Source of the DNA: CAWUEX02 sp038148375
Lineage (GTDB): Bacteria > Pseudomonadota > Alphaproteobacteria > Rhodospirillales > Rhodospirillaceae
Length of the DNA: 64,000 bases
Assembly: GCA_038148375.1 (NCBI GenBank)
Contig: JAYQVH010000009.1
Span: forward strand, 1-64,000
Direction of reading: 5' to 3'
In this document: positions 32,627 through 40,845 of the stretch, in pieces
How the letters are laid out: each line of letters opens with the position of its first letter
Numbering within the stretch: position 1 is the stretch's first letter
The notes under the pieces: generated by a model
Seen by the model: only the letters and a program-made list of their open reading frames with translations
Databases searched by the model: none
Told to the model about the DNA's origin: nothing
Position numbers and translations under genes: made by a program

Positions 32627-33985
32627 ATGACCAAACACCTTTATTTCTTAATGGAAGTCGGGACGCGAGAATTCGCGGCCCGTTGCCTCAAGGCCTGCAT
32701 CGCGGCGGAACGCGGGCTGACGGTGCTCATCGGTTTCCAATACACGCTGCTAGAGCATGCCGCATACCTGCCGCGTGGAATCTACCTATCCAAAGGGACC
32801 AATTCGTTTTCTGCCAATAATATGGCGGTCGCCCGTCAAGCGGGACATCTGTCCGTCTGCTGTGAAGAGGAAAATTTCTTTCGCGTTCTTAAGGACAATC
32901 CAGTTTCATTCAGCGCGCCTAACCTTGCCGATGTCTGTGATCTTTACCTCGCCGCCGGCGCCGCCGAGGAGCGATTTCTGCGTTCGATGTATGGTGCGTC
33001 TTTGCCGATCGCGCGGGCTGGGAATGCCCGCAGCGACGTACTGCGACCGGAACTGCGCGCGCTATTTGCCAACGAGACCAAGGCATTTAAAGAACGGTTC
33101 GGCCGATACATTCTGATCAATTCGAACTTGGGCATCATAAATTCGGCTTCCGGCGAGCCGCCCGAAGTCCAGGTGCAGCGTTGGGACGGCTTAGGTCTAT
33201 TCCGCTCAGATATGTCTCAAGAGCAAAAGGCGGCTGCTTTCGACGATTTCGTCAAACACGATCAGGCCAACGCACAAAATTTGCAGGCAGTTTTGAAATT
33301 GCTTTCAAGTAAGGACATCAATGTCGTTCTGCGCCCTCATCCGGGTGAGAACGCGGACGAATGGCGCAAGGTGGTCGCAAATCTCGGCGCCCCAAATATT
33401 CATGTTTACAGTGACGGAAGTCATATACCGGCCATTCTGGGCGCGGACTTGCTGGTGCATACGTCTTGTACGACCGGGGTCGAGGCGCTGCTGCTCGGCG
33501 TTCCGGCTTTGAGTATCAAAGCCAGTGCAGTTAAGGCGCATAGCTACTATTTGTCGAACACTTGCAACGTCACCTGCGCCGATCCCCAATCGGCCGCCGA
33601 CATGATCGATCGTCATCTAGCCGGAGACAGGTTCATAAACGATGCCCGGCCGGAGATGATGACGCATCTGTCGGACTATCTTGATGCGGCCGAAAAAGGC
33701 CCGCTCGCGGCAGAGCGCATTGTCGATAAACTCGAGGCGCTGGATATCACGGGCGCACGCGGCGAGGGCGATGCCGCGGGAGCGCCAAAACGGGCGCTGA
33801 AGATTTATCAGGAAAACAAACATTTTGTCGAAAACGACTACGTTCGACAGAAATACGGTCTTACAAAAGAAATATTCAAACACACCTTTGAACAGTTTCA
33901 GTCAGTGCTGAAGCGCTTTTCGGGTGTCGAATGGGCGCCGCTATCGGACTCTGTTTTCGTGGTGCGGCCTAGGAGCCCGTCTTAA
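32627..33985 (+). CDS. Surface carbohydrate biosynthesis protein
   Basis: A 452-residue protein with the same transferase-type core as its divergent neighbour but no TPR part: FLMEVGTREFAARCLKACIAAERGLTVLIG, ARAGNARSDVLRPELR, INVVLRPHPGENADEWRK and DLLVHTSCTTGVEALLLGVPALSI. The RPHPxE and TxGxEA motifs are those expected of the GT-B-like CDP-glycerol transferase/capsule protein group. It probably acts in the cytoplasm on a surface polysaccharide or glycan. The tail after about 385 (YQENKHFVENDYVRQKYG) is unassigned. Its 3' end overlaps the convergent helicase gene by four bases. Confidence 0.78.
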   Translation: MTKHLYFLMEVGTREFAARCLKACIAAERGLTVLIGFQYTLLEHAAYLPRGIYLSKGTNSFSANNMAVARQAGHLSVCCEEENFFRVLKDNPVSFSAPNLADVCDLYLAAGAAEERFLRSMYGASLPIARAGNARSDVLRPELRALFANETKAFKERFGRYILINSNLGIINSASGEPPEVQVQRWDGLGLFRSDMSQEQKAAAFDDFVKHDQANAQNLQAVLKLLSSKDINVVLRPHPGENADEWRKVVANLGAPNIHVYSDGSHIPAILGADLLVHTSCTTGVEALLLGVPALSIKASAVKAHSYYLSNTCNVTCADPQSAADMIDRHLAGDRFINDARPEMMTHLSDYLDAAEKGPLAAERIVDKLEALDITGARGEGDAAGAPKRALKIYQENKHFVENDYVRQKYGLTKEIFKHTFEQFQSVLKRFSGVEWAPLSDSVFVVRPRSPS

Positions 33986-36732
33986 GACTCGGCCGGCGAC
34001 AGAAAGCTCCTCACACCCGCCGCCGCCTCCGCGAGCGGCACACGTTCGATCGGCGTGCCTTCGGGGAAGGCGCCGAGCAGGCGGGACGGCATCATCGAAT
34101 CCAGCAGCACGAACACGCCCTTGTCGCCCTGGCGGCGGATCAACCGTCCGAAGGCCTGCTTGAGGCGCAGCCGGGTGAGGCGGTCGTCATAGGCCCTCGT
34201 ACCAAAGGCATTACGCCGGGCGCGGTGCAGGATGTCCGGGCGCGGCCATGGCACGCGGTCGAACACCATCAGACGGAGCGAGCGACCGGGCACATCGACC
34301 CCGTCGCGCACGGCATCGGTGCCGAGCAAACAGGCATTTTCCTCGGCACGGAAAATATCAACCAGGGTCGCCGTCGGCAGCGGGTCAATGTGCTGTGCGT
34401 AGAGCGGCAGGCCGGCATCTTCGAGAGACGGCGCGATTTGATCATAGACGGATTTCAGCCGCGAGATCGCCGTGAACAGACCCAGTGCGCCGCCGTTGGC
34501 GGCCAGGACTAAGTCCCGGTAGGCGTTGGCCACCTGCACCAAAGAGTCCTTGCGCACATCGGTGACGATGAACACCCGTGTCGCCGCGGCGTAATCGAAT
34601 GGTGAGGGCAGGCTTGCCCGCTCCGCCATGCTCTCCAGATGCAGGATGCCTGTCTGCTGGTCCGCACTCTCCCAGTCTGCGGCCTCGTCGCCGGAGCCGT
34701 CGCGCAATGTCGCCGATGTGATCGCCGCCCCCTGCGCGGTGTCGAGCACGGCACGGGCAAACGGCAGAGTGGGATCGACCCAATGGCGGTGCACGCCGAC
34801 ATCAACGTCGCGGCCGTCAATCCGGTCGACACCGAGCCAGTCGACGAATTCCTCCGGTGTGTCGTTGGCCAGCGCCTTGATCATGTCGCGCCATGCGGTC
34901 AGCGGCATCACCGCGCGCCGTTCCAGGCTGCGGCACAATCCATCGATGCGCGTGCGCGTGGTGGTGTCGATCTCTTCTGCCGGCCGGTCGAGTTGCTGTG
35001 TGAACAGATTCACCATGCGCTTCACCGGTTCGACGAGGCGATGTAACGCACCATCCAGTTTCGCCGCCGCCTCCAGCAGGCCCTCGACCGGTTCGACCGC
35101 ATCGGTCTGCAGGCTGTAGGGGGATTCCGGATTGTCACGCGTATAAACTTGAGTGCGCACCAGCGCGAAAAACTCTTCCGCCGGGCCTCGTGGTGCGACG
35201 TCGTCCAGGCGTGTCGCCCAGCCGGGCGCGGGCAGGGACCGCGCCACCTGGAGGATCGCATCCAGCGCCGTGGCCATGGCATCGCCGTCAGTGTCGATCT
35301 CGCTGAGCAAATCGTCGATTCGGCGTTTCAGCCCCCGCGACCGGGTCGGCCGCCCGCCGGCTTCCGCGCCGATCAGCCAGCGCCGCAGGTCCGCCGTTTC
35401 CGCCGCGCTTAAATGCGCAGAGAACGCACTGTCCGCGGCGCCGAACAGATGATGGCCTTCGTCGAAGATGTAGCGCGTCGGCTGGGTACCTTCGTCGAGC
35501 CCGCCCATCGCCGCCTGCACCATCACCAGGGCGTGGTTGGCGACGACAATGTCCGCCGTGCGCGCCTTGCGCACCGTCTTTTCAATGAAGCACAGCCGGT
35601 AGTGGGGACAGGCGGTGAACACGCATTCGCCGCGCCGGTCCGCCAGCGACAGCACTCGTCCCGTACCGAACAGATCGGCCAGCCAGGAGGGAAAATCGCC
35701 GCCGACCATGTCGCCGGACTCCGTCGCCGTTACCCAGCGCGCAATCAGCCCTAGCGGGATCACAGCGCTCGGGTCCGTGCCGGAGCGGTTGAGCGCCTCT
35801 TCGTAATTGAGCAAACAGAAATAGTTTTCCCGGCCTTTGCGCACGACGACGCGGGTCCGTTTCATCTCCGGGTCTGGGTAGACACGGTCGAGTTCCTGAT
35901 CGAGCTGGCGTTGCAGATTGCGCGTGAAGGTCGACACCCACACCGGTCCGTCGTTCTTTTCCGCCCACACGCTGGCTGGGGCAAGATAGCCGAGTGTTTT
36001 GCCGACACCGGTGCCCGCTTCGGCGAGCACGATGTTTGGTTCTTCGGGTGCCGGTTTCGCTTTGAAGGCGTGGGTGAGCACGCCGGCGAAAGCCTTTTGT
36101 GACTCGCGCCGTTCGGCATCCGCTCCGATCAGACGTTCCAGCCTCGCTTCGCTTTCGTCTACCGAGACCGGATCATTCCCCGGCGGCGGTGGTGGGGCCG
36201 TATCTTCGAACGGCGTTAGACGCGACCACACCCGCAGTGCCGATAAGCCGATGCCTTCAGCTTTGTCGTCCGGTCCCAGCGCTGCGATACAGGCAGGCCC
36301 CCAGGACCATCCCGCCTTGTCCAAGGCAAAGGCGATTCCGCGGGCCGGGCGCGCCGCCGTTTCGTCCAGGTCCACCAGGTTTTGCAGAAGGCCGCGCGCC
36401 GCCTCGATGAGGGTGACGGCGTCCTCTTCCAGCGACTTCGGCAGCGGCACCCCGAGCGCCGCTGCGATACCTTTGACCGTCGGCAGGCAAAACGCGCCGG
36501 GCCGGACGAAAGCGAACAGTTCCAGCACGTCGAAACAGGGTGCAGGTTTCAGACTCAACCGCGCCGGCGTCGCCCGGCCGTGGCAGAGAATCACCGGCGG
36601 TGTAATCACGCTTTTGGCCTCGGCGGCGGAGACATCCCGCATTTCGCCGTCGGGCTGCAGCACCAGACCGTGGCGGGCGCGGGTCACCAGCACCGGCGCT
36701 TCGGGCAGCAAAACCTTACGAGCGGTGGTCAA
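33982..36732 (-). CDS. DinG/Rad3-type ATP-dependent DNA helicase
   Basis: A 916-residue superfamily 2 helicase with 5'-3' polarity expected from the family. Walker A is AEAGTGVGKTLGYL (about 237-250). The iron-sulphur cluster region is supplied by Cys in RENYFCLLNYEE, RRGECVFTACPHYRLCF. Walker B is FDEGHH, and the C-terminal motif VI region is RLRLKQAFGRLIRRQGDKG. The first 200 residues are an extension with no clear exonuclease motif (VILCHGRATPARLSLKP, FDVLELFAFVRPG). It likely unwinds D-loops, R-loops or forks in the cytoplasm. It is adjacent to and divergent from lysK, with 164 bases between. Confidence 0.9.
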   Translation of the reverse strand: MTTARKVLLPEAPVLVTRARHGLVLQPDGEMRDVSAAEAKSVITPPVILCHGRATPARLSLKPAPCFDVLELFAFVRPGAFCLPTVKGIAAALGVPLPKSLEEDAVTLIEAARGLLQNLVDLDETAARPARGIAFALDKAGWSWGPACIAALGPDDKAEGIGLSALRVWSRLTPFEDTAPPPPPGNDPVSVDESEARLERLIGADAERRESQKAFAGVLTHAFKAKPAPEEPNIVLAEAGTGVGKTLGYLAPASVWAEKNDGPVWVSTFTRNLQRQLDQELDRVYPDPEMKRTRVVVRKGRENYFCLLNYEEALNRSGTDPSAVIPLGLIARWVTATESGDMVGGDFPSWLADLFGTGRVLSLADRRGECVFTACPHYRLCFIEKTVRKARTADIVVANHALVMVQAAMGGLDEGTQPTRYIFDEGHHLFGAADSAFSAHLSAAETADLRRWLIGAEAGGRPTRSRGLKRRIDDLLSEIDTDGDAMATALDAILQVARSLPAPGWATRLDDVAPRGPAEEFFALVRTQVYTRDNPESPYSLQTDAVEPVEGLLEAAAKLDGALHRLVEPVKRMVNLFTQQLDRPAEEIDTTTRTRIDGLCRSLERRAVMPLTAWRDMIKALANDTPEEFVDWLGVDRIDGRDVDVGVHRHWVDPTLPFARAVLDTAQGAAITSATLRDGSGDEAADWESADQQTGILHLESMAERASLPSPFDYAAATRVFIVTDVRKDSLVQVANAYRDLVLAANGGALGLFTAISRLKSVYDQIAPSLEDAGLPLYAQHIDPLPTATLVDIFRAEENACLLGTDAVRDGVDVPGRSLRLMVFDRVPWPRPDILHRARRNAFGTRAYDDRLTRLRLKQAFGRLIRRQGDKGVFVLLDSMMPSRLLGAFPEGTPIERVPLAEAAAGVRSFLSPAES

Positions 36733-36896
36733 AACGCCATCCGCCGGGACGATTTACAGTTTTGGAGGGGAAACGCCGCATGGCAGGAGGTATACCGTCC
36801 CCGGGACTGCGCAATCCAGCCCCATTGCGGCCTCCAGGCTTGACCGGACTAGGTCCTCCCCATACTTTGCGCGCCCTTATCAGCCGGACCTTGATG

Positions 36897-38495
36897 ATGA
36901 CCGATCTCACCGCCTTAGCCCGCGAGAGCAACGCCTGGCCGTTCGCCGAGGCGCGCGCCCTGTTGGACCAACGCCTCAAGAACGGCGTGGGCGACAAAGG
37001 CTATGTGTTGTTTGAAACCGGTTACGGCCCGTCCGGCCTGCCGCACATCGGCACCTTCGCCGAGGTCGTGCGCACCACCATGGTCCGCCATGCGTTTCAA
37101 AAGCTGTCACCCGACACACCGACCAAGCTGTTCGCGTTTTCCGATGACATGGACGGCCTGCGCAAGGTGCCGGACAACATCCCCAACAAGGAAATGGTCG
37201 CCGAGCATCTCGGCAAGCCGCTGACACGCATCCCGGACCCATTTGGCACCCACGAAAGTTTCGGCCATCACAACAACAGCCGGCTCAAGGGGTTTCTGGA
37301 TTCCTTCGGCTTTGACTACGAGTTCAAGAGCGCGACCGAATGCTACACGTCCGGTGAATTCGATGACGCGCTGCTGCAGGTTCTGCGCCGCTACGACGAC
37401 GTCATCAACGTCATTCTGCCGACCCTCGGTCCGGAACGCCGCGCCACCTATTCGCCCTTCCTGCCGGTGTGTCAAAAGACGGGTGTGGTGCTGCAAGTGC
37501 CGATTATCGAGCGCAATGTCGACGCCGGCACGGTTGTCTACGAAGACGGCGACGGAACCAAGGTCGAAGTTCCGGTCACCGGCGGCCACTGCAAGCTGCA
37601 ATGGAAGTGCGACTGGGCGATGCGCTGGTACGCGCTCGACGTCGACTATGAAATGTCCGGCAAGGACCTCATCGATTCCGTGCGTCTTTCGAGTCAGATT
37701 TGCCGCAAGCTGGGCGGCACACCGCCGCAGAATCTGACCTACGAGCTGTTCCTCGACGATCAGGGTCAGAAGATATCCAAGTCAAAGGGCAACGGCCTCT
37801 CGGTCGAGGAATGGCTAACCTACGCCCCGGTCGAGAGTTTGGCGCACTTCATGTACCAGAAGCCCGCCGCGGCGAAGCGCCTGTACTTCGATTCCATCCC
37901 CAAATCCGTTGACGAATATGTCTCGCATCTGGCGGCGTTCCCGAGTCAGGAGGCCAAGGACCAGCTCGCCAATCCGGTCTGGCATATCCACAACGGCACG
38001 CCACCGGAAGAGATGGGCCGCCTCTCGTTCGGCATCCTGTTGAACCTGGCGAGCGTCTGTCACTCCGAAGACCCCGCCGTGCTGTGGCATTACATCAGCC
38101 GCTATGCACCGCAAGCCTCCCCCGAGAGCGATCCGCTGCTGGACAAGCTGGTGTCCTACGCCATTGTCTATTACCGGGACTTCGTCCTGCCGGAGAAAAC
38201 CTACCGTGCGCCGACCGACGGCGAACGCGCCGCACTCCTGGACTTGAAAACGGCCCTGGAAGGCCAGCCGGAAAACGCCAGCGCGGAAGACCTGCAAACG
38301 CTCGTCTATGAAATCGGTAAGGCCCACGGCGAGACCTTCCCTGGTCTGCGCGATTGGTTCAAGGCGCTCTACCAGATCCTGCTCGGCCAGGACCAGGGGC
38401 CGCGCATGGGCTCGTTCATCGCCTTGTATGGGGTGACGGAATCGACCGCTTTGATCGACAAGGCACTGGCCGGCGAAGATTTGTCGGCCGGTTAA
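36897..38495 (+). CDS. lysK: Lysyl-tRNA synthetase, class I
   Basis: A 532-residue class I enzyme charging tRNA-Lys, the form found in many alphaproteobacteria in place of the class II enzyme. The HIGH-type motif is GPSGLPHIGTF and the KMSKS-type motif is KISKSKGNG, the diagnostic pair. The start is MTDLTALARESNAWPF at 36897 (a preceding ATG at 36894 gives one more Met); the longer frame to 36762 has no matching features. No T-box or other leader is seen. The stop overlaps the convergent thioesterase gene by four bases. Confidence 0.97.
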   Translation: MTDLTALARESNAWPFAEARALLDQRLKNGVGDKGYVLFETGYGPSGLPHIGTFAEVVRTTMVRHAFQKLSPDTPTKLFAFSDDMDGLRKVPDNIPNKEMVAEHLGKPLTRIPDPFGTHESFGHHNNSRLKGFLDSFGFDYEFKSATECYTSGEFDDALLQVLRRYDDVINVILPTLGPERRATYSPFLPVCQKTGVVLQVPIIERNVDAGTVVYEDGDGTKVEVPVTGGHCKLQWKCDWAMRWYALDVDYEMSGKDLIDSVRLSSQICRKLGGTPPQNLTYELFLDDQGQKISKSKGNGLSVEEWLTYAPVESLAHFMYQKPAAAKRLYFDSIPKSVDEYVSHLAAFPSQEAKDQLANPVWHIHNGTPPEEMGRLSFGILLNLASVCHSEDPAVLWHYISRYAPQASPESDPLLDKLVSYAIVYYRDFVLPEKTYRAPTDGERAALLDLKTALEGQPENASAEDLQTLVYEIGKAHGETFPGLRDWFKALYQILLGQDQGPRMGSFIALYGVTESTALIDKALAGEDLSAG

Positions 38496-39022
38496 AGTCC
38501 CGCGACCGTATTCACGGCCTCGTCGACATCGCGAATTTTCGACAACTCTTCGCTCAGCGGCGGCAGGTCGCCGTCATGGCCGAACATTTCCAGCAGGCGC
38601 GGCGTCGGCACCCGGCCATTGCCATCTATGAACGCGGCCTTGAGAACGGCCGCCGTATAGATGGTCTGACCGCTGCTCACTTTGTGCTCCAGATATATCC
38701 AGCGGTCGTCGACCCCGGCAACCCGTGTGGAGACGTCGATCTTGGCGAACGGCGGTACGGCGCGGCGATAGCGCACGGACCCTCCCCCCAACACCGGCAT
38801 CAGTTTGTTGGCGCGGATATGTTTCCACGCGCCGTTGCGGATCATGTGATCGACCCGGCTGAGGTCCATGAAACTGAAGTAGCGCGAGTTGGTCAGATGC
38901 AGGTTGACGTCCAGGTCCGTCGGCAGGACCCGGAGCGTCAAATGCGTCGGTTCAAGAATGTTGCAGCGGCTGCGCCAGCGCGCCGACAGAAACATCCAGA
39001 TCATGCGGAAGAGTAGATTCAT
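38492..39022 (-). CDS. Hot-dog fold acyl-CoA thioesterase
   Basis: A 176-residue protein of the 4HBT thioesterase superfamily (THEM6-like), with a hydrophobic N-terminus that may tether it to the membrane. The core reads RVLPTDLDVNLHLTNSRYFSFMDLSRVDHM, with Asp in the position typical of the catalytic carboxylate, and later WIYLEHKVSSGQTIYTAAVLKAAFID. It should hydrolyse acyl-CoA to fatty acid and CoA. It lies 9 bases after the acyl-CoA dehydrogenase stop as last gene of the fatty-acid oxidation operon, perhaps freeing CoA or removing dead-end acyl-CoAs. Confidence 0.85.
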   Translation of the reverse strand: MNLLFRMIWMFLSARWRSRCNILEPTHLTLRVLPTDLDVNLHLTNSRYFSFMDLSRVDHMIRNGAWKHIRANKLMPVLGGGSVRYRRAVPPFAKIDVSTRVAGVDDRWIYLEHKVSSGQTIYTAAVLKAAFIDGNGRVPTPRLLEMFGHDGDLPPLSEELSKIRDVDEAVNTVAGL

Positions 39023-39031
39023 GAGCGCGCC

Positions 39032-40834
39032 TTACGCGGCTACCGACGCCCCGAACAGGTCTTCCTCCAGGTCCATAATCGACCCGCCGCCGGCCATGAT
39101 CATGGAGAACAGCGCGCCGGTTTCCGGCAGGATGCGCTCGTAATAGAAACGCGCCGTCTTGAGTTTGCCGGAATAGAACCCCGTCGGGTCGTCGTCTTTC
39201 TTCGATAGCGCGAGCTTCGCCATCTTCGCCCACATGAAGGCGACGGCGACGTGACCGAACAGGTTGAGGTAGTCGGTCGCTGCCGCGCCGGCTTCCTCCG
39301 GATTGCGCAGACCCTTCTGCGCGATGAGACCGGTCGCCTGTTGCAAGCGGCCGAAGGCTTTGGCAAGGCCGAGGATCAGCGGCTGTAAGTCGGCGTCGTC
39401 GGCGTTCTGTTCAATGAATTCCTGGACCGGATGGAAGAACGAACGCAGGTAGCGGCCATAATGAGTCCCCATCTTGCGGCCAACCAGATCCAACGCCTGA
39501 ATGCCGTTGGTGCCTTCGTAAAGCTGCGTGATGCGCGCATCGCGGACGAACTGTTCCATGCCGTGTTCGTGGATATAACCGTGGCCGCCGTAGATCTGTA
39601 CGCCGAGGTTGGCCGCCAGGAAGCCTTTGTCGGTACCGAAGGACTTCACGATCGGGGTCAGTAACTGGACCAGATCGTCCGCGGCCTGCCTGGCTTCGGG
39701 GTCTTCCGCTTTTTCGGCGAGGTCCAGGTTGATTGCCGTCCACACCGACAAGGCGCGGATGCCTTCGGTGAAGGCCTTCATGGTCAGCAGATTCTTACGC
39801 ACATCCGGGTGGACGATGATCGAGTCCGCGGCCTTGTCCGGAGATTTCGCTCCGATCAGCGCGCGGCCCTGAATGCGTTCCTTGGCGTATTCGAGCGCGC
39901 CCTGGTAGGCCGCTTCGCCGAGGCCGAGGCCCTGGATGCCGACGCCGAGACGGGCGGCGTTCATCATCGTGAACATGGCGCGCATGCCCTTATGCGGTAC
40001 GCCGACCAACCATCCTTTGGCGTCATCGAAGTTCATCACGCAGGTCGCCGAGCCCTTGATGCCCATCTTGTGCTCGAGCGAGCCGCAGGCGACGCCGTTG
40101 CGCGGACCCGGTGTCCCATCGTCCTTGGGAATGAACTTGGGCACGATGAACAGGCTGATGCCTTTGGTGCCTTCGGGCGCATCGGGCAGACGCGCCAGCA
40201 CCAGATGAATAATATTTTCCGTCAGGTCGTGCTCACCGGCAGAGATGAATATCTTGGTGCCGGTGATTTTGTAAGAGCCGTCATCGTCGGGCACGGCCTT
40301 GGTGCGGATCATACCGAGGTCGGTGCCGCTGTGCGGCTCGGTCAGACACATCGTGCCGGACCACGTGCCGTCGACGAACTTCGGCAAATACAAGTCTTTC
40401 TGTTCGGCGGAACCGTGCAGCTTGATCGCGTTGTAAGCGCCTTCCGTCAGACCGGGGTACATGCCGAAGGCCATGTTGGTCGAGCAGATCATTTCCTGAA
40501 TGAAGAAGTGCAGCGCGGCGGGTGCGCCCTGGCCGCCGTAATCCGGATCGGCGGCGATTCCCGTCCAGCCGCCGGCGGCGAACTGGTCGTAGGCTTCCTT
40601 GAAGCCCTTCGGTGTGCGCACCACACCGTTTTCCAGGGTGCATCCTTCCGAATCGCCGCTCAGGTTCAGCGGAAACAGCACTTCGGCGGTGAACTTGCCG
40701 GCTTCTTCCAGCACGGCGTCGACCACGTCCGGGGTAAAATCTTCATAGGCCTTGATATCGGCCAGGGCGTCGCCGTTGAGCAGCTCGTGATAGACGAAGC
40801 GCATGTCGCGCAGCGGGGCGGTGTAAACAGCCAT
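39032..40834 (-). CDS. Acyl-CoA dehydrogenase
   Basis: A 600-residue FAD enzyme for the first step of beta-oxidation (acyl-CoA to trans-2-enoyl-CoA). It has MCLTEPHSGTDLGMIRTKA and KITGTKIFISAGEHDLTENI in the flavin-binding middle domain, and VRDARITQLYEGTNGIQALDLVGRKM with the Glu in YEGTNG as the expected catalytic base. It is about 200 residues longer than short and medium-chain enzymes, with a C-terminal helical domain like the AcdB-type and very-long-chain enzymes of alphaproteobacteria. It lies 11 bases after the FadN-type gene in the fad operon. Its electrons would go to ETF. Confidence 0.95.
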   Translation of the reverse strand: MAVYTAPLRDMRFVYHELLNGDALADIKAYEDFTPDVVDAVLEEAGKFTAEVLFPLNLSGDSEGCTLENGVVRTPKGFKEAYDQFAAGGWTGIAADPDYGGQGAPAALHFFIQEMICSTNMAFGMYPGLTEGAYNAIKLHGSAEQKDLYLPKFVDGTWSGTMCLTEPHSGTDLGMIRTKAVPDDDGSYKITGTKIFISAGEHDLTENIIHLVLARLPDAPEGTKGISLFIVPKFIPKDDGTPGPRNGVACGSLEHKMGIKGSATCVMNFDDAKGWLVGVPHKGMRAMFTMMNAARLGVGIQGLGLGEAAYQGALEYAKERIQGRALIGAKSPDKAADSIIVHPDVRKNLLTMKAFTEGIRALSVWTAINLDLAEKAEDPEARQAADDLVQLLTPIVKSFGTDKGFLAANLGVQIYGGHGYIHEHGMEQFVRDARITQLYEGTNGIQALDLVGRKMGTHYGRYLRSFFHPVQEFIEQNADDADLQPLILGLAKAFGRLQQATGLIAQKGLRNPEEAGAAATDYLNLFGHVAVAFMWAKMAKLALSKKDDDPTGFYSGKLKTARFYYERILPETGALFSMIMAGGGSIMDLEEDLFGASVAA

Positions 40835-40845
40835 CGGTCGTCCTC

